Below are positions 19,601 through 33,574 of a stretch of 46,520 nucleotides of DNA, piece by piece; within the stretch, counting starts at the first letter, position 1; each line of letters begins with the position of its first letter. A model generated the notes under the pieces. The model did not search any database. It was not told the DNA's origin and saw only the letters and a list, made by a program, of their open reading frames with translations. The position numbers and the translations under genes were made by a program. Source of the stretch: Paraphysomonas bandaiensis (Eukaryota; Chrysophyceae); assembly GCA_965644295.1 (NCBI GenBank), contig CBFFRP010000590.1:1-46520 (forward strand). The letters run 5' to 3'.

Positions 19601-22600
19601 TCACTGAAGCGCAGAAAGAGTGGCGGGATCTCGGTGATCAAAAGGACAGAATTCGAGGTATTTCAAAGGTATGCGTAGAGAAAAAGAAGCTTCTGCTTCT
19701 GTATGCCCCTGGTAGTGCTGTTGATGTTAGCGAGGTGTTGAATCGTATGTCAAACCTTGATGGCGAGGGCGGTAGATGGGATGACTTTGACATCGGGATG
19801 GAGGCTTTCAACTTCATGATAGAAGACCAGAAAGAGGAAGCTAAAGCCGTACTAGAAGAAGAGGTAGTGAGTCTCAATAAGGAGATTGACAAGTTGGGTA
19901 GTCAGTGGAGACAGCTGAAACCCACAGGTGTCAAGAGTTACGAACTATCTGCTGTGTCTGAGGTTTTTGACAGTCTGGAGGAGTGGAAAAAGCAGTTCAC
20001 AACTATACAAGAAACTGCCGACAAATTGACGGAGTCCTGTGTATCGTTTGATATTTCGAAACCTCGTTTTGACGGTCTAGAGGCACTTGTTGAAGATCTA
20101 AACGAAACTAACAAATCGTGGGACCTCCTGAAAGAGTACCTCAACGAGTTGAACACCATTGCTGAGCAGGACTGGATTGGATTTTCTGCCAATGTCTATG
20201 AGCTTCAAGACTTCGCCATGAAATGGCATGAGCGGCTCAAGACAGCGTCGGCCTCCGATTCGACTGCGGACTACATTCTAACTTCAGTTGATAAGATGAA
20301 GAAATGTGTACCTGCACTTAAGTATTGTAATGGCGATACATTTGGCGATGATCACTGGACAGAACTATTGCAAGTAAAACTTCAACTCCCAATGAGCGTC
20401 AACAAGAGGGTAGTTAAGGTGGAGCACTTCCTATCTCGTTTGGACATACTTATTGAACCATCGACGTTAACTTTTGTCAAGGCATTGCAGTCACGTGCAA
20501 TGGGCGAGGTACAGATCAAACAATCTATCGATGAACTGAGCATGTGGGAGAAAACTGCCGAGTTGAACATTCTAACTACCGAAGAGAGCGGGAGGAAGAT
20601 ACCTCTCATAAAGGAGTGGAAGGACCTTGTACTTGCAATGGGTGACAAGCAGTCTCTTCTCTCTTCTCTGAAAGAGAGCCAGTTTTATGGCGCATTCGCA
20701 GTTATTGGAGAGGCTCTTGAAACCAAGATGTCAACTCTTGACAAGGTACTCACAACTCTGAACTCCATTCAAAGAAAATGGGTTTATTTAGAGCCTATTT
20801 TTGGTCGTGGTGCCCTTCCGGCAGAGGAGGCGAGATTCAAGCGTGTAGATGATGACTTCACTGATATAATGAGTGCTGTGGCCACCGACCCCAAGCTCTT
20901 CAATCTCGCGGATCCAAGGATTCACGCTAACCTAGTTGATAAACTTCGAAGCATGTTGGACCAGTTGGAGCGATGCCAGAAAGCTCTTGCTGACTTCTTA
21001 GAAGCCAAACGATCTGCAATGCCTCGCTTTTACTTTATTGGTGACGATGATTTACTGGAGATATTAGGACAGGCGAAGAATCCTGCAGTTATTCAGTCCC
21101 ATCTCAAGAAGCTATTCCAGGGTATTCATAGAGTTGAAATGAATGCGGACCACACACAAATACTGGCAATGATATCTAGTGCGGGCGAATCCGTACGCCT
21201 TGAGACTCCTGTGAGAATCAGCGAAAAGGTAGAGGATTGGCTGGAGCAACTCGCGCAGGAGATGCGCGATACACTGGCCGCGTTGCTGATGAAGTGCTTA
21301 AATGAGAAAGCCTTGGACTGGATGTATCCGTCACAAATACTGTGTCTGGCACAGCAAGTCAATTTTACTGACGAAGCTGAAGGGGCTATCGACAGCAGAG
21401 AGCTCGACAGTCTTCACAGCAACCTGATATCACAACTACGGCAGTTTACATCTATTGATTTTGCTGGCCAGCCGTTGGAGCAACTGAAAATGAAAAGCCT
21501 TGTAATGGATTTGGTTCACAATATTGACGTCGTGGACCAGTTGAGGAATGCAAATGCTAAGAGCATAACCGACTGGCAATGGCAGAAGCAGCTGCGATAC
21601 TATGTGGAGGGTAGTCATGCTGTTGTGAAAATGTGCGACGCGAAGTTCGCATATACGTACGAGTACCAGGGCAATGCACCGAAGTTGGTTCACACTCCTC
21701 TCACCGACAAGTGTTACCTCACTCTTACCCAAGGAATGCACATGGGTTTCGGTGGAAATCCCTACGGGCCTGCTGGAACTGGCAAGACGGAGTCTGTTAA
21801 GGCTTTGGCCTCGTGCATGGGGCGACAAGTACTTGTTTTTAATTGCGACGAAGGCATCGACTTCCAGTCTATGGGGAGAATATTCATTGGACTTGTGAAA
21901 TGTGGAGCGTGGGGTTGTTTCGACGAATTTAATCGTCTAAAAGAGGACCAGCTCTCTGCTATATCGCAGCAAATTCAAGTCATTCAAGATTCCATAAAGG
22001 CGAAAACCTCACCGATTAACCTTTTAGGAAGGAGCGTCGATGTTGATTTCAATGCCGGCATTTTTGTCACACTGAATCCTGCCGGTAAAGGTTATGGTGG
22101 TCGATCTCGTCTGCCTGATAACCTCAAAGCTTTATTCCGTCCAGTTGCTATGGGTCGCCCCGACAATGAGCTCATCGCAGAAGTTAACTTAGTCACAGAG
22201 GGGTTTACACAATCCAAAGACCTTGCTTCAAAAATTGTTTCGTTATTTAATCTCTCCAAGCAACTTCTGTCTAATCAGCAGCACTACGATTGGGGACTTC
22301 GTGCTCTCAAAGCAGTGCTCAATACTGGTGGCCGACTTATTCAGCGTTACAAAAGTGATGGTGCTGATATAACTGTCCAGATGGAATTTGAGATTCTGAT
22401 CAAAGCTGTTCGCGTGAATACACTGTCGAAACTAACATTTTCAGACACGGCTAAATTTTTGGCTCTCATTGGTGACGTATTCCCAGGAGTCCCTAGCGCA
22501 GACATTACCGGGGGTGAGCTCGAAGCTGCCATCCGTGAAGTTATGACAGAGAAGCCATTCCATTTAGTGGAGGATGCTGGACAGATCAAGAAAATGATTC

Positions 22601-25600
22601 AGTTGAAAGAGTCTTTGGACCAGCGGATGGGTTGTGTCATTGTCGGTCCGTCTGGGTGTGGTAAGAGTTCACTCTGGAGGGTATTAAAAGCAGCCCTTGT
22701 CAAGTAAGTTTATTCTTAAAATCCTGAATTTCAATTTTTAACTTGATGCTGACAGGTGTGGACAAGCCGTCGTAACCCATGTCATGAACCCCAAATCGAT
22801 GCCTCGCGAGCGTCTGCTGGGACACATGGATTTAGACACACGCGAATGGTCGGATGGTGTACTTACAGACGCTGCGAGAAAGGTTGTACGAGAGCCCAGT
22901 GAGGTCAACTGCTGGATTATATGCGATGGTGATGTTGATCCGGAGTGGATAGAGTCACTTAATTCTGTGTTGGATGATAATCATCTACTTACTCTTCCGA
23001 ATGGTGAGCGTATATCGTTCGGTGATAATGTTAACTTCCTTTTCGAAACCCACGACTTGAAGTATGCGTCTCCTGCGACTGTATCACGAATGGGAATGAT
23101 TTTTCTCTCCGACGAAGACCTGGATGTCGGCCGACTCATTCAGCGTTGGATCTCCACCATCGACCAAGATCGTCGTATGGCAATGTCTTCTTGGATTGAC
23201 GAAATGTTTTACAAGGCGTTGGAGTTCGTGCAGCGTTGCGAGTACGTGGTGGATACGACTTTGGTGGGAACGATTATGAACGCTCTCAGTCAATTGAAAT
23301 CAGCGAATTCTAGGAACGAGTTTATATGTGCTCTGATACGAGGTATTGGTGGAAACATAAGCTTCGCACAGAGAACTGCTCTTGCAAAGGAGGTATTCCA
23401 GTGGGGAGGGGAACGTCCACCAGATTTAGGTGCACCTCTTGATTGTGACGCCGATGGAAGCTCATTCGAGCAATACATCCCCGCCCAGGGCGGTATGGTG
23501 GATGACCTTACACTACGCGACATTGGTGACAAAGCGGTCATTCGTACGATAAGCGTGCAGCGCACACTATCTCTCCTTAAACCTTGGATAAAAAACTTCG
23601 AACCTTTTATTCTCGTTGGACCTGAGGGGTGTGGTAAGAGCATGATTATTAACCATGCCTTCCGTCAAAGAAAGAACACTGGAATTGCAACTCTTCACTG
23701 CAATGCTCAAACCACTGCAGATGATGTAATCAGTAAAATATCCCAGACATGTTCTCTGTTTTCTTCACCAGAGGGTAGGGTGTACCGTCCTCGTGATTGC
23801 GAGAGGCTGGTGCTATACCTCAAAGACATCAACTTACCACGACCGGATCAGTATGATACGTGTCAGTTAATTGCTTTCTTGCAGCAATTAATCACTTTCG
23901 AAGGATTTTACGATGAAGCACTTGAGTTCTTAAGGCTAGAGAGAATTCAAATTGTAGCATCAATAAATGCCGCAACCACTGTCGGTAGGCATCAGCTTAG
24001 CACGAGGTTCACAGCCGTCGTTAGAATCGGAGTTGTGGACTATCCCGAGACATCTGAGCTTGTTTCTGTGTACAATGCCTTCTTGCAAGTTGCGCTCGGT
24101 AGTTGCAAATTACTCGACAATAAATACCACTCAGAGTCCGAAACTAATAAACTCTCTCAAGCTATGGTAGAAATCTATCAAAAGACAAGAGAAAAGTTCA
24201 CTGTCGATGACAGGCGACACTATCTCTTCACTCCTCGCGACATTACACTGTGGGTTAAGAACTTATGTCGATACGACCTTGCAAATGAAGAGATCATGGA
24301 CGTTATTGCACACGAGGCGTGCAGAATATTCCGTGACCGCCTGGTTGGGTCCGAGGCTATTGGAAGGTTTGACCAATTATTGGGAGCAGTACTGCGATCC
24401 CATTTCAAAGTCAATATTAATCTCCAGGAGTTGTTTTTTACGAGCCTCACGTCCGCTCGTGGTGGCGGTGGGGCCGGCAAAGGGGAGAGTAAGGGGGAAG
24501 ATGCTGGGTCAAATGTTATGGGTGGAAATTTGTACCGAATGTCAGAAACAGATTTTTCCAAGCTTGTTGGTCAGGGTATTATGTACTACGAACGCGAAGA
24601 AAAGGATTTGAATATGCTACTGTTTTCTGAGATGTTGGAGCACGTGGCCCATGTGGATAGGGTACTAAGTAGTGCAAATGGACATTTGCTGCTCGTCGGG
24701 CGATGTGGTGTTGGGCGAAGAAACGCCGTCACGATTTGCGCATACATGCTTGGATATGAGTTCCGCACTCTGTCGGTGTGCCGCGATTATGGTGACAAAC
24801 AGTTTGGTGAGGATATTAAGAGTGCTATGCAAGCAGCGGGAGTCAAAGGCGAACATACTGTTCTGCTAGTGGAGGATTTCCAGATTGTATCTGAATCCAT
24901 TCTTGAAGTGATCAACTCTTTGTTGAGCTCGGGAGAAGTACCTGGGCTTTATACACACGAAGAGCTGGAACCACTACTGAGTCCGCTGCGTGAGGAAATG
25001 CAGGAAGATGGTAGATTCCGTACACCGTATGAGTTCTTTGTGTCCAGAGTAAAGAAGAATCTTCACATTGCTTTGTGCATGGATCCAGGTCACCCTCAGA
25101 TGCTCTACAGATGCGAATCTAATCCTGCGCTGTACTCGCAATGTGCGGTGATGTGGATTGGGGAGTGGAGGACCGTCAGTTTGAGAATCATTCCCACTCT
25201 CATGGATGGTATCAGTGACCTTGTAACTGGTGGAGACATGGAGGAGAGCGAGGAGAAGTCTGGTGGCATCGAGGATTCGAAGAGTGGAAGAGAGTCCAAG
25301 AGAGATCGGAATGAATCAAAGTATGCGGATGACAACTTCGATGGCGACCGTTTGATTCATATGATTCTGTCGATTCACAAATCCTGTAGCACTCAGGGCG
25401 CCTCACCTAAGGATTATATGTGCTTCCTTAATACCTGGTATACCATGTCATCTCTAAAGAAACAGGAGCTTCAACAGGAATTGAATCACCTCGAAGCTGG
25501 ATTATTTAAGCTCGACTCTGCAGCTGAAGTTGTTCACGACCTTCGCACAAATGCTGCTCAGCAGGAGAAAGATCTTCGGGTAGCACAGACTGCTGCCGAT

Positions 25601-28600
25601 AAAGCTATGGAAGATATCAGCAATGCATTTGATGGGGCCAGAGAGCGTAAGACTGAGGTAGAAGAAATTAAGAAAAGTGTTGCTGAAAATGAGGAACAAA
25701 CTCAACGCCGGAAGAGCGAGATTGAGGAAGAGCTATCGAGTATACAGCCTATTCTCGATGCTGCCAAGCAAGCTGTCGGTGGTATTCGACCGGAGCATCT
25801 AAACGAGATTCGTTCTCTAAGTGCCCCTCCAGAAGCAATTGCAGATGTACTCGCTGCTGTTCTTATGATGCTGGGCGTGCAAGACTTGTCTTGGCTTTCC
25901 ATGAAGAAGTTTCTTAGCAACAGAGGTGTGAAGGATGATATCCTTAACTTTGATGTCAAGAGAATCCAGGGTGGTCTACGAGATAAAGTGGGAAAGCTTG
26001 TAAAGAAGAAGGCGACAAGTTTTGACGCAGCGAATATTCAGCGCGTGTCTGTTGCCGCTGCTCCCCTTGCGGCTTGGGTAAAGGCGAACATCAGGTATTC
26101 TATCGTGTTGGAGAAAATAGTCCCACTTGAGGAAGAACTTGCGGAAGAAGTTGCCAAGCTCCACAAATCCCAGAAGCGATTGCAGAGATGCGAAGACGAA
26201 TTAAATGAGCTTGATGATAAGGTTGCAGCCCTGAAAGTTGATTTCGCCAATAGAACTGCGGAAGCTGAACGTTTGAAGCGAAACCTACAGATTGCAGGTA
26301 CAACACTTGATAAGGCAGAGGGACTAATTGGTCAGTTGGGTGGTGAACAGACTCGCTGGAAGAGTCAAGCCCGACAGCTGCGCGGTGATATAGCGAAGAT
26401 CCCCATGCGCATGCTACTTGCTGCAGGCTTTACTACTTATCTCGCAAAGGCACCTGAAGACACAAGGTCCCGCCTTCTTGGAGAGTGGGCAGATGTAACC
26501 GGGATTGAAAATTTCTCTTTCAAACGAGCCATGAGCACTGAGAGTGAGCTGTTGCAGTGGAAAGCAATGGGGCTTCCGGCCGATGAGCTATCCCAGGAGA
26601 ATGGCCTTGTAATTGTTAATTCGCCTGATCGGGTACCGTTTATTATTGATCCCGCATCTGCATGCACGGAGTGGCTGAAAGCTGTTTTATCGAAAGATAA
26701 ACACCGTCCACTGGAAGTGGTCACGAACCACGACAATCGGTTCACGAATCAGGTTGAACTGGCAGTACGGTTCGGTAAGACGCTTCTTGTCCTTGAGGCG
26801 GATGGTGTCGAACCGATGTTGTACCCTATTTGCCGGAAGGACCTCATCCACCAGGGACCCAGATATGTTGTCAGTGTCGGAGATAAGTTAGTGGACTTCA
26901 ATGAGGGCTTCAGACTTTATTTGGTTACAAGGAATCCTGAGCCTGACATCCCGCCTGATGCAGCTGCGCTGGTGACTCAGGTGAATTTTACTGTCACTAG
27001 AAGTGGGCTGGAGGGACAGCTATTAGGGTTGGCTATTCAGAATGAACAGCCCGAGCTTGAAAAAGCGAAAGGAGAGATGCTGCGCAAAGAAGAAGACTTT
27101 AAGGTTCAGTTGGCTGCGTTAGAAAAAGAACTTCTGCAGGCGTTAGCTACAGCGGAAGGAAATCTTCTTGAGAACACAAGTTTAATAGAGTCTCTGACGG
27201 CCACTAAGGAGAAGTCTGCTGAAATCGAAGATGCTCTTGTGAAGAGCGCAGAAGCTTCTGTGAAGTTGGACGAACAACGTGAAGTCTACCGCCCGTTTGC
27301 TCACGATGGCTCCAAACTCTTTTTCCTAGTGAAGGCGTTGCAGTCCGTTAATCACATGTATCAATTCTCCCTGGCGTCGTTTATTGACCTGTTTAAGTTA
27401 TCTCTGACCAGTGATATCAAGTCGAACTCCACTGAGGAACGCTTGCAACTGCTTTCGTCTGATTTAGAAATCCGAGTTTTGTACTTTATCGGCCGGGCGC
27501 TATTCAAACAGGACAGGCCAATGTTCGCCCTTCATTTGGTGAAAGGTATGCATAGCGACCACTTCCAACCTAAAGAATGGGATATTTTCACTGGAAACCT
27601 TGTTGCATCGGTGGTGGAAGGGGTGCCCAAGGGATTCCCGTCCTGGGCGCCTTCAGATCGTCAAAATGCCTTTCGTTTGCTCGCAGAACACCTTCCTCAT
27701 TTAGTTCATGGCTTGGAGTTCGAGAGTGGGTCGAAGTGGCAGCGTTTTTCATCTTCTCTCGAAGCAGAGAGAGATTTCCCACCACTCAAAGGAGTCAGTT
27801 CATTCCAGAAAGTGTTAGTCGTACAGGCACTGCGTCCAGATCGTCTCCAATCTGCTCTACTTCACTTTTGCTGTGATATTCTCCGAATTGAATCCCTCTC
27901 ACCACCATCAATGTCTCTTGCGGATTTGCACAGTGAAAGTCATCCACTGTCACCATTGCTTCTTCTCTCTTCTCCTGGCGCGGATCCTTCTAAAGAGCTC
28001 CAGGAGTATGCGGCCAAAACCGTTGGGATGGGACAGTATGAGGAATTGGCTATGGGTGGTGGGCAACAGGACATTGCCATGCATATGTTGCGCTCAGCTG
28101 CTACCGAAGGCTCCTGGATTTGTCTTAAGAATCTTCATCTGGTTGTTGCGTGGCTTCCTACCTTAGAAAAGTGCCTGTCTTCATTGGAGCCACATCCTGA
28201 TTTCCGTCTGTGGTTAACGTCTGAACCTCACCACAATTTTCCTTCTATATTACTCCAGGAGTCACTGAAGGCAACCTTTGAGTCACCTCCAGGGGTTAAA
28301 AAGAATCTGCAGCGAACTTTCGACATTTGGGGACCTGAGATGTTTGAAGGAATTTCCCCAGTGGAATCACGCCTTCTATTTTTACTAGCATGTTTCCACA
28401 GTGTTGCTCAGGAGCGGAGGAACTATATTCCTCAGGGTTGGACGAAATTCTATGAATTCTCATATGGCGACTTGAAAGCTGGCACGTATGTGATGCAGGT
28501 TAGTTCCCATTAGGTGTAGAATATAAAATGTCTCCTTAACCTCGGTCGACGCGTAGGCGTTATCGCACGGCAACGAATCCATAGACTGGGACGCAGTATA

Positions 28601-30019
28601 TGGTCTCATGGAGGACGCCATCTATGGTGGCAGAGTAGACAATATCTTTGATCTGAGGGTCTTAAGAACATATCTGAAGTAAGTTTGTGCGTGCCACCTT
28701 ATTTGTGATCATTCGTATGTGATAGGTCGTTCTTCACAAACAATTCCGTCACAGACGCTGGGGCTGGGAGGGAGGTATTACCCGGCACTCCACTTAGAAT
28801 GCCATTGAAGCCTGACTTCGAGGCATTTAAGAAAACTATTAACCAGGTACAGTTTACTGGGAAACTACTATGCGAATCATATGTGAACTTAGCTTCCCGA
28901 CATTGACCCACCTTATATATTCGGTCTGCCGGATAACATCGAGCGGAGTTTGCAGCGTACGACTTCTGCAGCCGTGATTCGACAGTTGAGAGCCTTATCT
29001 GCACTGGACGTGGAAGCCTCAAAGTTTGATAGAGAGAAGTGGCGTGTACAGGTGCCACTCTACTATTACAATGTGTATATGCTCTAATTTTGACGTCATA
29101 GTTGGGGCCTGTGTTGGATTTATGGCAGCAACTTACTTCTTCCAGCCCAGGAGTTCTTCAAGGTAAAGGATCTAGAGTTCCAGGGCAGAAAGAAGCGGTT
29201 CAGTCCTCCGGGAACTCCTTGGATGATTTTGTTGTTATGGAGAATAGACTTGCCGTTGGTATGTGTGCATTGGTAGACAGTACGCTCTCGGCGCTAAAGA
29301 AGGTCCACATTCTTGCCGAAATATTTTCTTGTAGTAACATCTTATACCAGGTCTTATTTGGGTCCGGACTTTTGACTCCTGCCATTCAGACTGCTGCTGC
29401 CGCGCTCTTGGCGGGTAGAACACCACCTGAATGGAGTTCTCGCTGGGAGGGGCCAGAGAAACCACAAGCTTGGCTGAGCGAGCTTGTACGAAAGCGTCTT
29501 GCTCTCCTCAAATGGCAGGCGGCATCTTCTCGCGGCGCCTTATTGGACGAGCCGAGGTCATTGGGTGACCTGTTTAACCCAGCAACATTCGTGAATGCGC
29601 TCAGACAACAGACCGCTCGACTGCTTGATACTGCTATCGACAGAGTTAAGCTCGTCTGTCAGTGGGACACCAAGAGGGGTAGTGGTATTCAGGGCTTTGC
29701 GAGCAAATGTAATTGCCCCCTTCCCTGCCAGCTTACGTCTCTTTTACTTCAAGGAGCTGCATTTGGAAACGGTGTCCTGCAAGAGTCACCTCCGGATGGA
29801 TCGGAACTTTCTATCACTGCAGATGTAATGATCGGGTTTATTGCAAAGGACAGCAGAGACGACCCTTACAACTCAGTTGACACCATATCGATTCCTGTAT
29901 ACTTTTCACCATCACGAGAAGAGTTCCTTATGGAACTGAAGATGCCAATATCTGATGCTGTGGACGGCTCGAAGTGGACCCTAGCAGGCGTCTCTCTCTT
30001 TCTGAATGGGGATGAATAG
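16630..30019 (+). CDS. DYNC2H1: Cytoplasmic dynein 2 heavy chain (IFT retrograde motor)
   Basis: Seven exons: 16630-16757, 16809-22703, 22756-28498, 28557-28678, 28726-28846, 28893-29051, 29102-30019; 4361 residues (human 4307). Introns are 46-58 bp, GT-AG; exon 1 was found by phase and motif. The protein powers return transport in cilia and flagella. Order: N-terminal tail (to about 1100), linker, AAA1 with GPAGTGKT at 1696 and FDEFNRL, AAA2 GPSGCGKS near 1989 and DGDVDPEW, AAA3 GPEGCGKS near 2296, AAA4 near 2656, then coiled-coil stalk with microtubule-binding tip near 3020-3100, AAA5 (GKTLLVLEADGVEPMLYP), AAA6 (SPGADPSKELQ) and a C-terminal domain. Dynein 2 rather than dynein 1 or axonemal types: AAA4 reads GRCGVGRRN with Arg for the Walker lysine, followed by SLLSSGEVPGLYTHEELEPLL, as I recall for DYNC2H1. 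No frame break in 13 kb of coding sequence. Confidence 0.97.
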
Positions 30020-31674
30020 GTACAGAATCATGTAGCCATTGCTCGACATCAGGAGGTATTTTTGCGTATACGTAGGTAACATACCTGTTAAAAAGTAAAA
30101 TGTAGTTATGTGGGAGTATTAGGGAATAATTAAGTATAGCATTCATATGAATACAGTGTTTATTAGTGGCACATTTATTACTTCATGTAGCGAACTGTAT
30201 AGACAGCAGATATTAAGATTCATTTCAACTCTGTTGAGGAGCTCAAGTTGGACTATGTTGTTCTGTGATTTATGTGGACAAAGGGCTGGGTGCCGCTTAC
30301 CTTCGCATTGAGGTGGCATTTGAACTCAGCAGTAACTTTTTTAAGTCTTGGATATGAATATATATATATTATGTCACTTATGTTTGAATTGGACATTGCA
30401 CTGAAGTCACTTGCTCCACACGTAAACCTTAAACTTGCTTTGTTGCACACAACGTACTTTCAAGAAAGAATGACAATTATTAATCTCAACAATTTATAAC
30501 ATATTCATCTAACACCTTGTGGACATCTGTTCTCAGAATCATATGTTCACCAGTCACTTTTATACATATTATTATTCAGCTATCCTTGTTTGGCCATGCC
30601 AAAATCTCAAGCGTTTGGAGTGTTTATGGGCTATGATGGGGGAGTCTACACTACCATGTTTATGGCTATATTAGAATATGGATCTTATTCTAGTATATTC
30701 AGTATGTCACTTGAAGACAATTTACGAGAATACAGTGAAATATAGTGACGTACAAATGCTGTGATGATATTGAGAAACTGAAATAGTTTGATCTTTCAAG
30801 ATATGTTCAATAACGAGAGGTTCGCATATGTAGAATATTATGCGTGGATTAAAATGAGTTAGTGTTGGTTATCACAACTTCGTGTAAACGTTATTAATAA
30901 ATCTATCTAGTCTTACGACAAATTCTCTCTGTGATCTACCTTAAAATGAGCAATTTTCAACAGGTTAGAGTGGCATGAGAGTGACTATACTACCATGGTG
31001 AAGGCTATTATAGCAGAGCTAGAATATTCACGGTCCGGGCATTCATCGGACTAACTCTAATCTACAGGTACTTTATTAAGAATTACGCAAGTACTGTTGC
31101 ACCGTTTCATGACTTAACACGGAAAGGAGTAAATGTGCACCCCTCTTCTTGTGTGTGTAGCGGAGCCATGGGGAGAAGAACATGAGATAGCCTGGCCAAA
31201 CTGGGATAGCTGAACAATATTTAAAGTAATAGTTTAACGCCAAGGCTTTACACTGGTCTTCTTCTCCTTCTTCTCACACTTCTGAAACAGCAGATATAGT
31301 TCCAGCGTCACTGTACACTGGTGACCCAACATGCATGTTGCATCTCTCCGCTGTAGGGCGATTCATATATACCTAATTATCTACCGTGACACTCTCCAAA
31401 AAAACTCTGAGGCTTGCAGCTCTTCTGGGTCACTCTATAACCTCTAAATGTGTCTCTAGTATTCTTGACCTTTCTACATCATTTCATATTTTCGCCTGAC
31501 ATATTTTTTATGATATTCTTTGATAAATAAATGATGTTGTTGAAGTCCAGCCCCCTTAATCAACATATGTCGATATACCTCAAGTAGCTTACTCTTAGAA
31601 ATGTGCCTGCTCTGTAATGCAGGATATCTAATGACTCTTGCTGGCGAGTGCACTCATATAACACGACTTTATCC

Positions 31675-31728
31675 ACCTCCGTTACAAAAAAATGACAGAC
31701 TTCGAAGAAATACTTGATCAAAACTTCG
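31675..31728 (+). repeat. Direct repeat, copy 1
   Basis: Matches 32307-32368: ACCTCCGTTACAAA, ATGACAGACTT, GAAATACTT and ATCAAAACTTCG are shared in order. Copy 2 has about 10 extra bases in the middle. Confidence 0.8.
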
Positions 31729-31991
31729 TCTCACTTCGTATCAGAGAAACTGCCTACAGTATATCTAGGACAAATCATACTCCAACGGCAGAAACAGAGC
31801 CAAAAGGAAAAGTGGAATCGACACCACTCTCCAAGCAGCATGCACTGACTGCACATGCAAAAAAAATAGCATTTCCCCACATGGTTCTTAGCTGTCTCCA
31901 AAGTGACATGGTCCACATTAGGACAGAACCACGCTCCCTTCACGCAACAAACTCAACTGAGATTTCCGCCTCAACCCCACCCTACCAATGA
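31692..31991 (+). CDS. Unrecognised 99-residue ORF, possibly a retroelement ORF remnant
   Basis: Starts MTDFEEILDQNF with an ATG. Composition is rich in Thr, Ser, His and Pro, similar in flavour to the retroelement ORF1 at the left of the window. Its first codons lie in a direct repeat whose second copy (32307-32368) opens another short frame, Met-Thr-Asp-Leu, of 26 residues (32321-32401). Both copies have CCTCCGTTACAAA just before the ATG. I see no known domain. It may be noise. Confidence 0.25.
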   Translation: MTDFEEILDQNFVSLRIRETAYSISRTNHTPTAETEPKGKVESTPLSKQHALTAHAKKIAFPHMVLSCLQSDMVHIRTEPRSLHATNSTEISASTPPYQ

Positions 31992-32306
31992 CACTACCCG
32001 CCACACACAATTACATACCCGTATTCAATCTTCACTAACCCTACGGAGTCTACATACATCCAGCCAAACACATACGCTGCCCAAAGGACGACCCCATGAC
32101 TAACCACATACATCGGAACGGTTGCACCAAGGTGCTTGCAGCAATGCACAAGTAGTTCCGAAGAGGTAACAGTCCAGGAGAAGAACACACGTATATCTAA
32201 CATAGCTCCAATATTAACTTTATCTGCATCAGTACTAGATAACGTAGTAGAAAAAATCAACCCTTAATGACATTGCCCATTAAAAATCAGACATTTATAC
32301 TAATAC

Positions 32307-32368
32307 ACCTCCGTTACAAAATGACAGACTTGTCGCGGGAGAACTGGAAATACTTTATCAAAACTTCG
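32307..32368 (+). repeat. Direct repeat, copy 2
   Basis: Partner of 31675-31728, about 630 bp downstream. The ATG is kept in the same place, so the repeat may be a duplicated gene or element start. Confidence 0.8.
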
Positions 32369-33254
32369 GATATACTCGCCGATGGTAATCCTGAGATATG
32401 ATTGATAACAGAATTAAATTGTGATACCAACAGAATTAAATTAAATAGGATTTGAAACCCAATAGTACTCTAAAAAAACGTTTAAAACGTTACTATTTTC
32501 TCTGTCCATCTGGAAACGTTCCTTGTATACATGAACGGCACCATGTGTACCTGAGCATCGTATATGTGATATTGCCTGTGCTTTAGCTAACGTTATCGCC
32601 GATAAAAAAGATAAATTCTGTGAAAGGTTTAACTTGTCGGATATGGGTGCAGTGGAATGTGGGAGTCACTCGTCGACACTATGAATATAACTTGATCATT
32701 GTGGATTTAAAAACCATAATATTTCCATTTTTGTTTTTAATGTTCTCTCCTCATCTTCTACAATTAATTCTACCTTTGACTATAGTGCTCTTTATTATAG
32801 GAAAGTTTAAATTTCAAAATTATCTTTATAAAGTAGGTATTTTAAATAAAGTGTTTATTATAGCTTTGTAACTTTAAGCCCTGTTTACAGAGGACGTTGT
32901 ATGAAGCATAGCGAAACGGAAGACAGCAAAGATTTAATCTTAATAATAGTAAGAATAATTTTGTGATTATTTGAATGAAAAAGTGATGAGTATGAACACA
33001 GCAATGTAAGAAGTGAATAATGATGTAGAATGTAGAATATAACTACACGTGCAACGGAATAATTAGAAATGTAACTGACAAACTAACAATGACGATCGTA
33101 TAATTACGATCATGAATCTTCAATAGATACTACCACTAATTCAATTGTGATATATTTCATTGAACAGTACAATTCACATACACTATCGTATCTTAAGATG
33201 GACCTTTATAACGACGCACGAAGGAAAGTTCATAGATTTTTTCGATAGCATTTC

Positions 33255-33574
33255 TGTTGAGTTTTGCTGTTTGTGAGCAATTAAAAGCTGTAGTTTCCAA
33301 GATATTAGAATTATATCCGTTACTCAAAGAATACAGTAGTAGCTAGCTGTAGTATGAGAACCAATAATATGATAGCCATTGTAGTGATAAAACTGAAATA
33401 TACTGACTGTACAAGATAGTGACGATGTAAGATCGTACTAGAAATGGTTGGTGTAGTAGAGATAGAAAGAGTTGGTGAACGTCAATGAATGAAGTATGGT
33501 ATCTCTTATAATTATATAATATTCCATATAAGTGTTAACAAAGGTCTTATTACTAAAAATGTCTATTTCTAACA
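33255..33574 (+). repeat. Copia 5' LTR, 320 bp
   Basis: Begins TGTTGA and ends TAACA, the usual TG...CA ends. Its last 16 bases already contain the ATG (33559) of the gag-pol frame. A TATA-like run (ATAATTATATAATATT) lies at about 33510-33526. Confidence 0.97.

Larger units (their letters stand above)
30020..33254. other. Gene-poor intergenic region, 3.2 kb
   Basis: Holds the dynein 3' UTR and AT-rich sequence. Two loosely similar stretches (about 30634-30680 and 30975-31030, sharing CTA-ACTACCATG and TTAGAATAT-like blocks) suggest old repeats. A direct repeat lies at 31675-31728 and 32307-32368. I recognise no intact gene. Confidence 0.6.

Noticed and set aside
21436-21828. Several 60-180 residue minus-strand ORFs across the dynein gene
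   Set aside because: They are shadows of the dynein coding frame on the other strand.
30600-31040. Two similar stretches with ACTACCATG and TTAGAATAT
   Set aside because: The match is loose and short; it may be an old repeat but I cannot define its borders.
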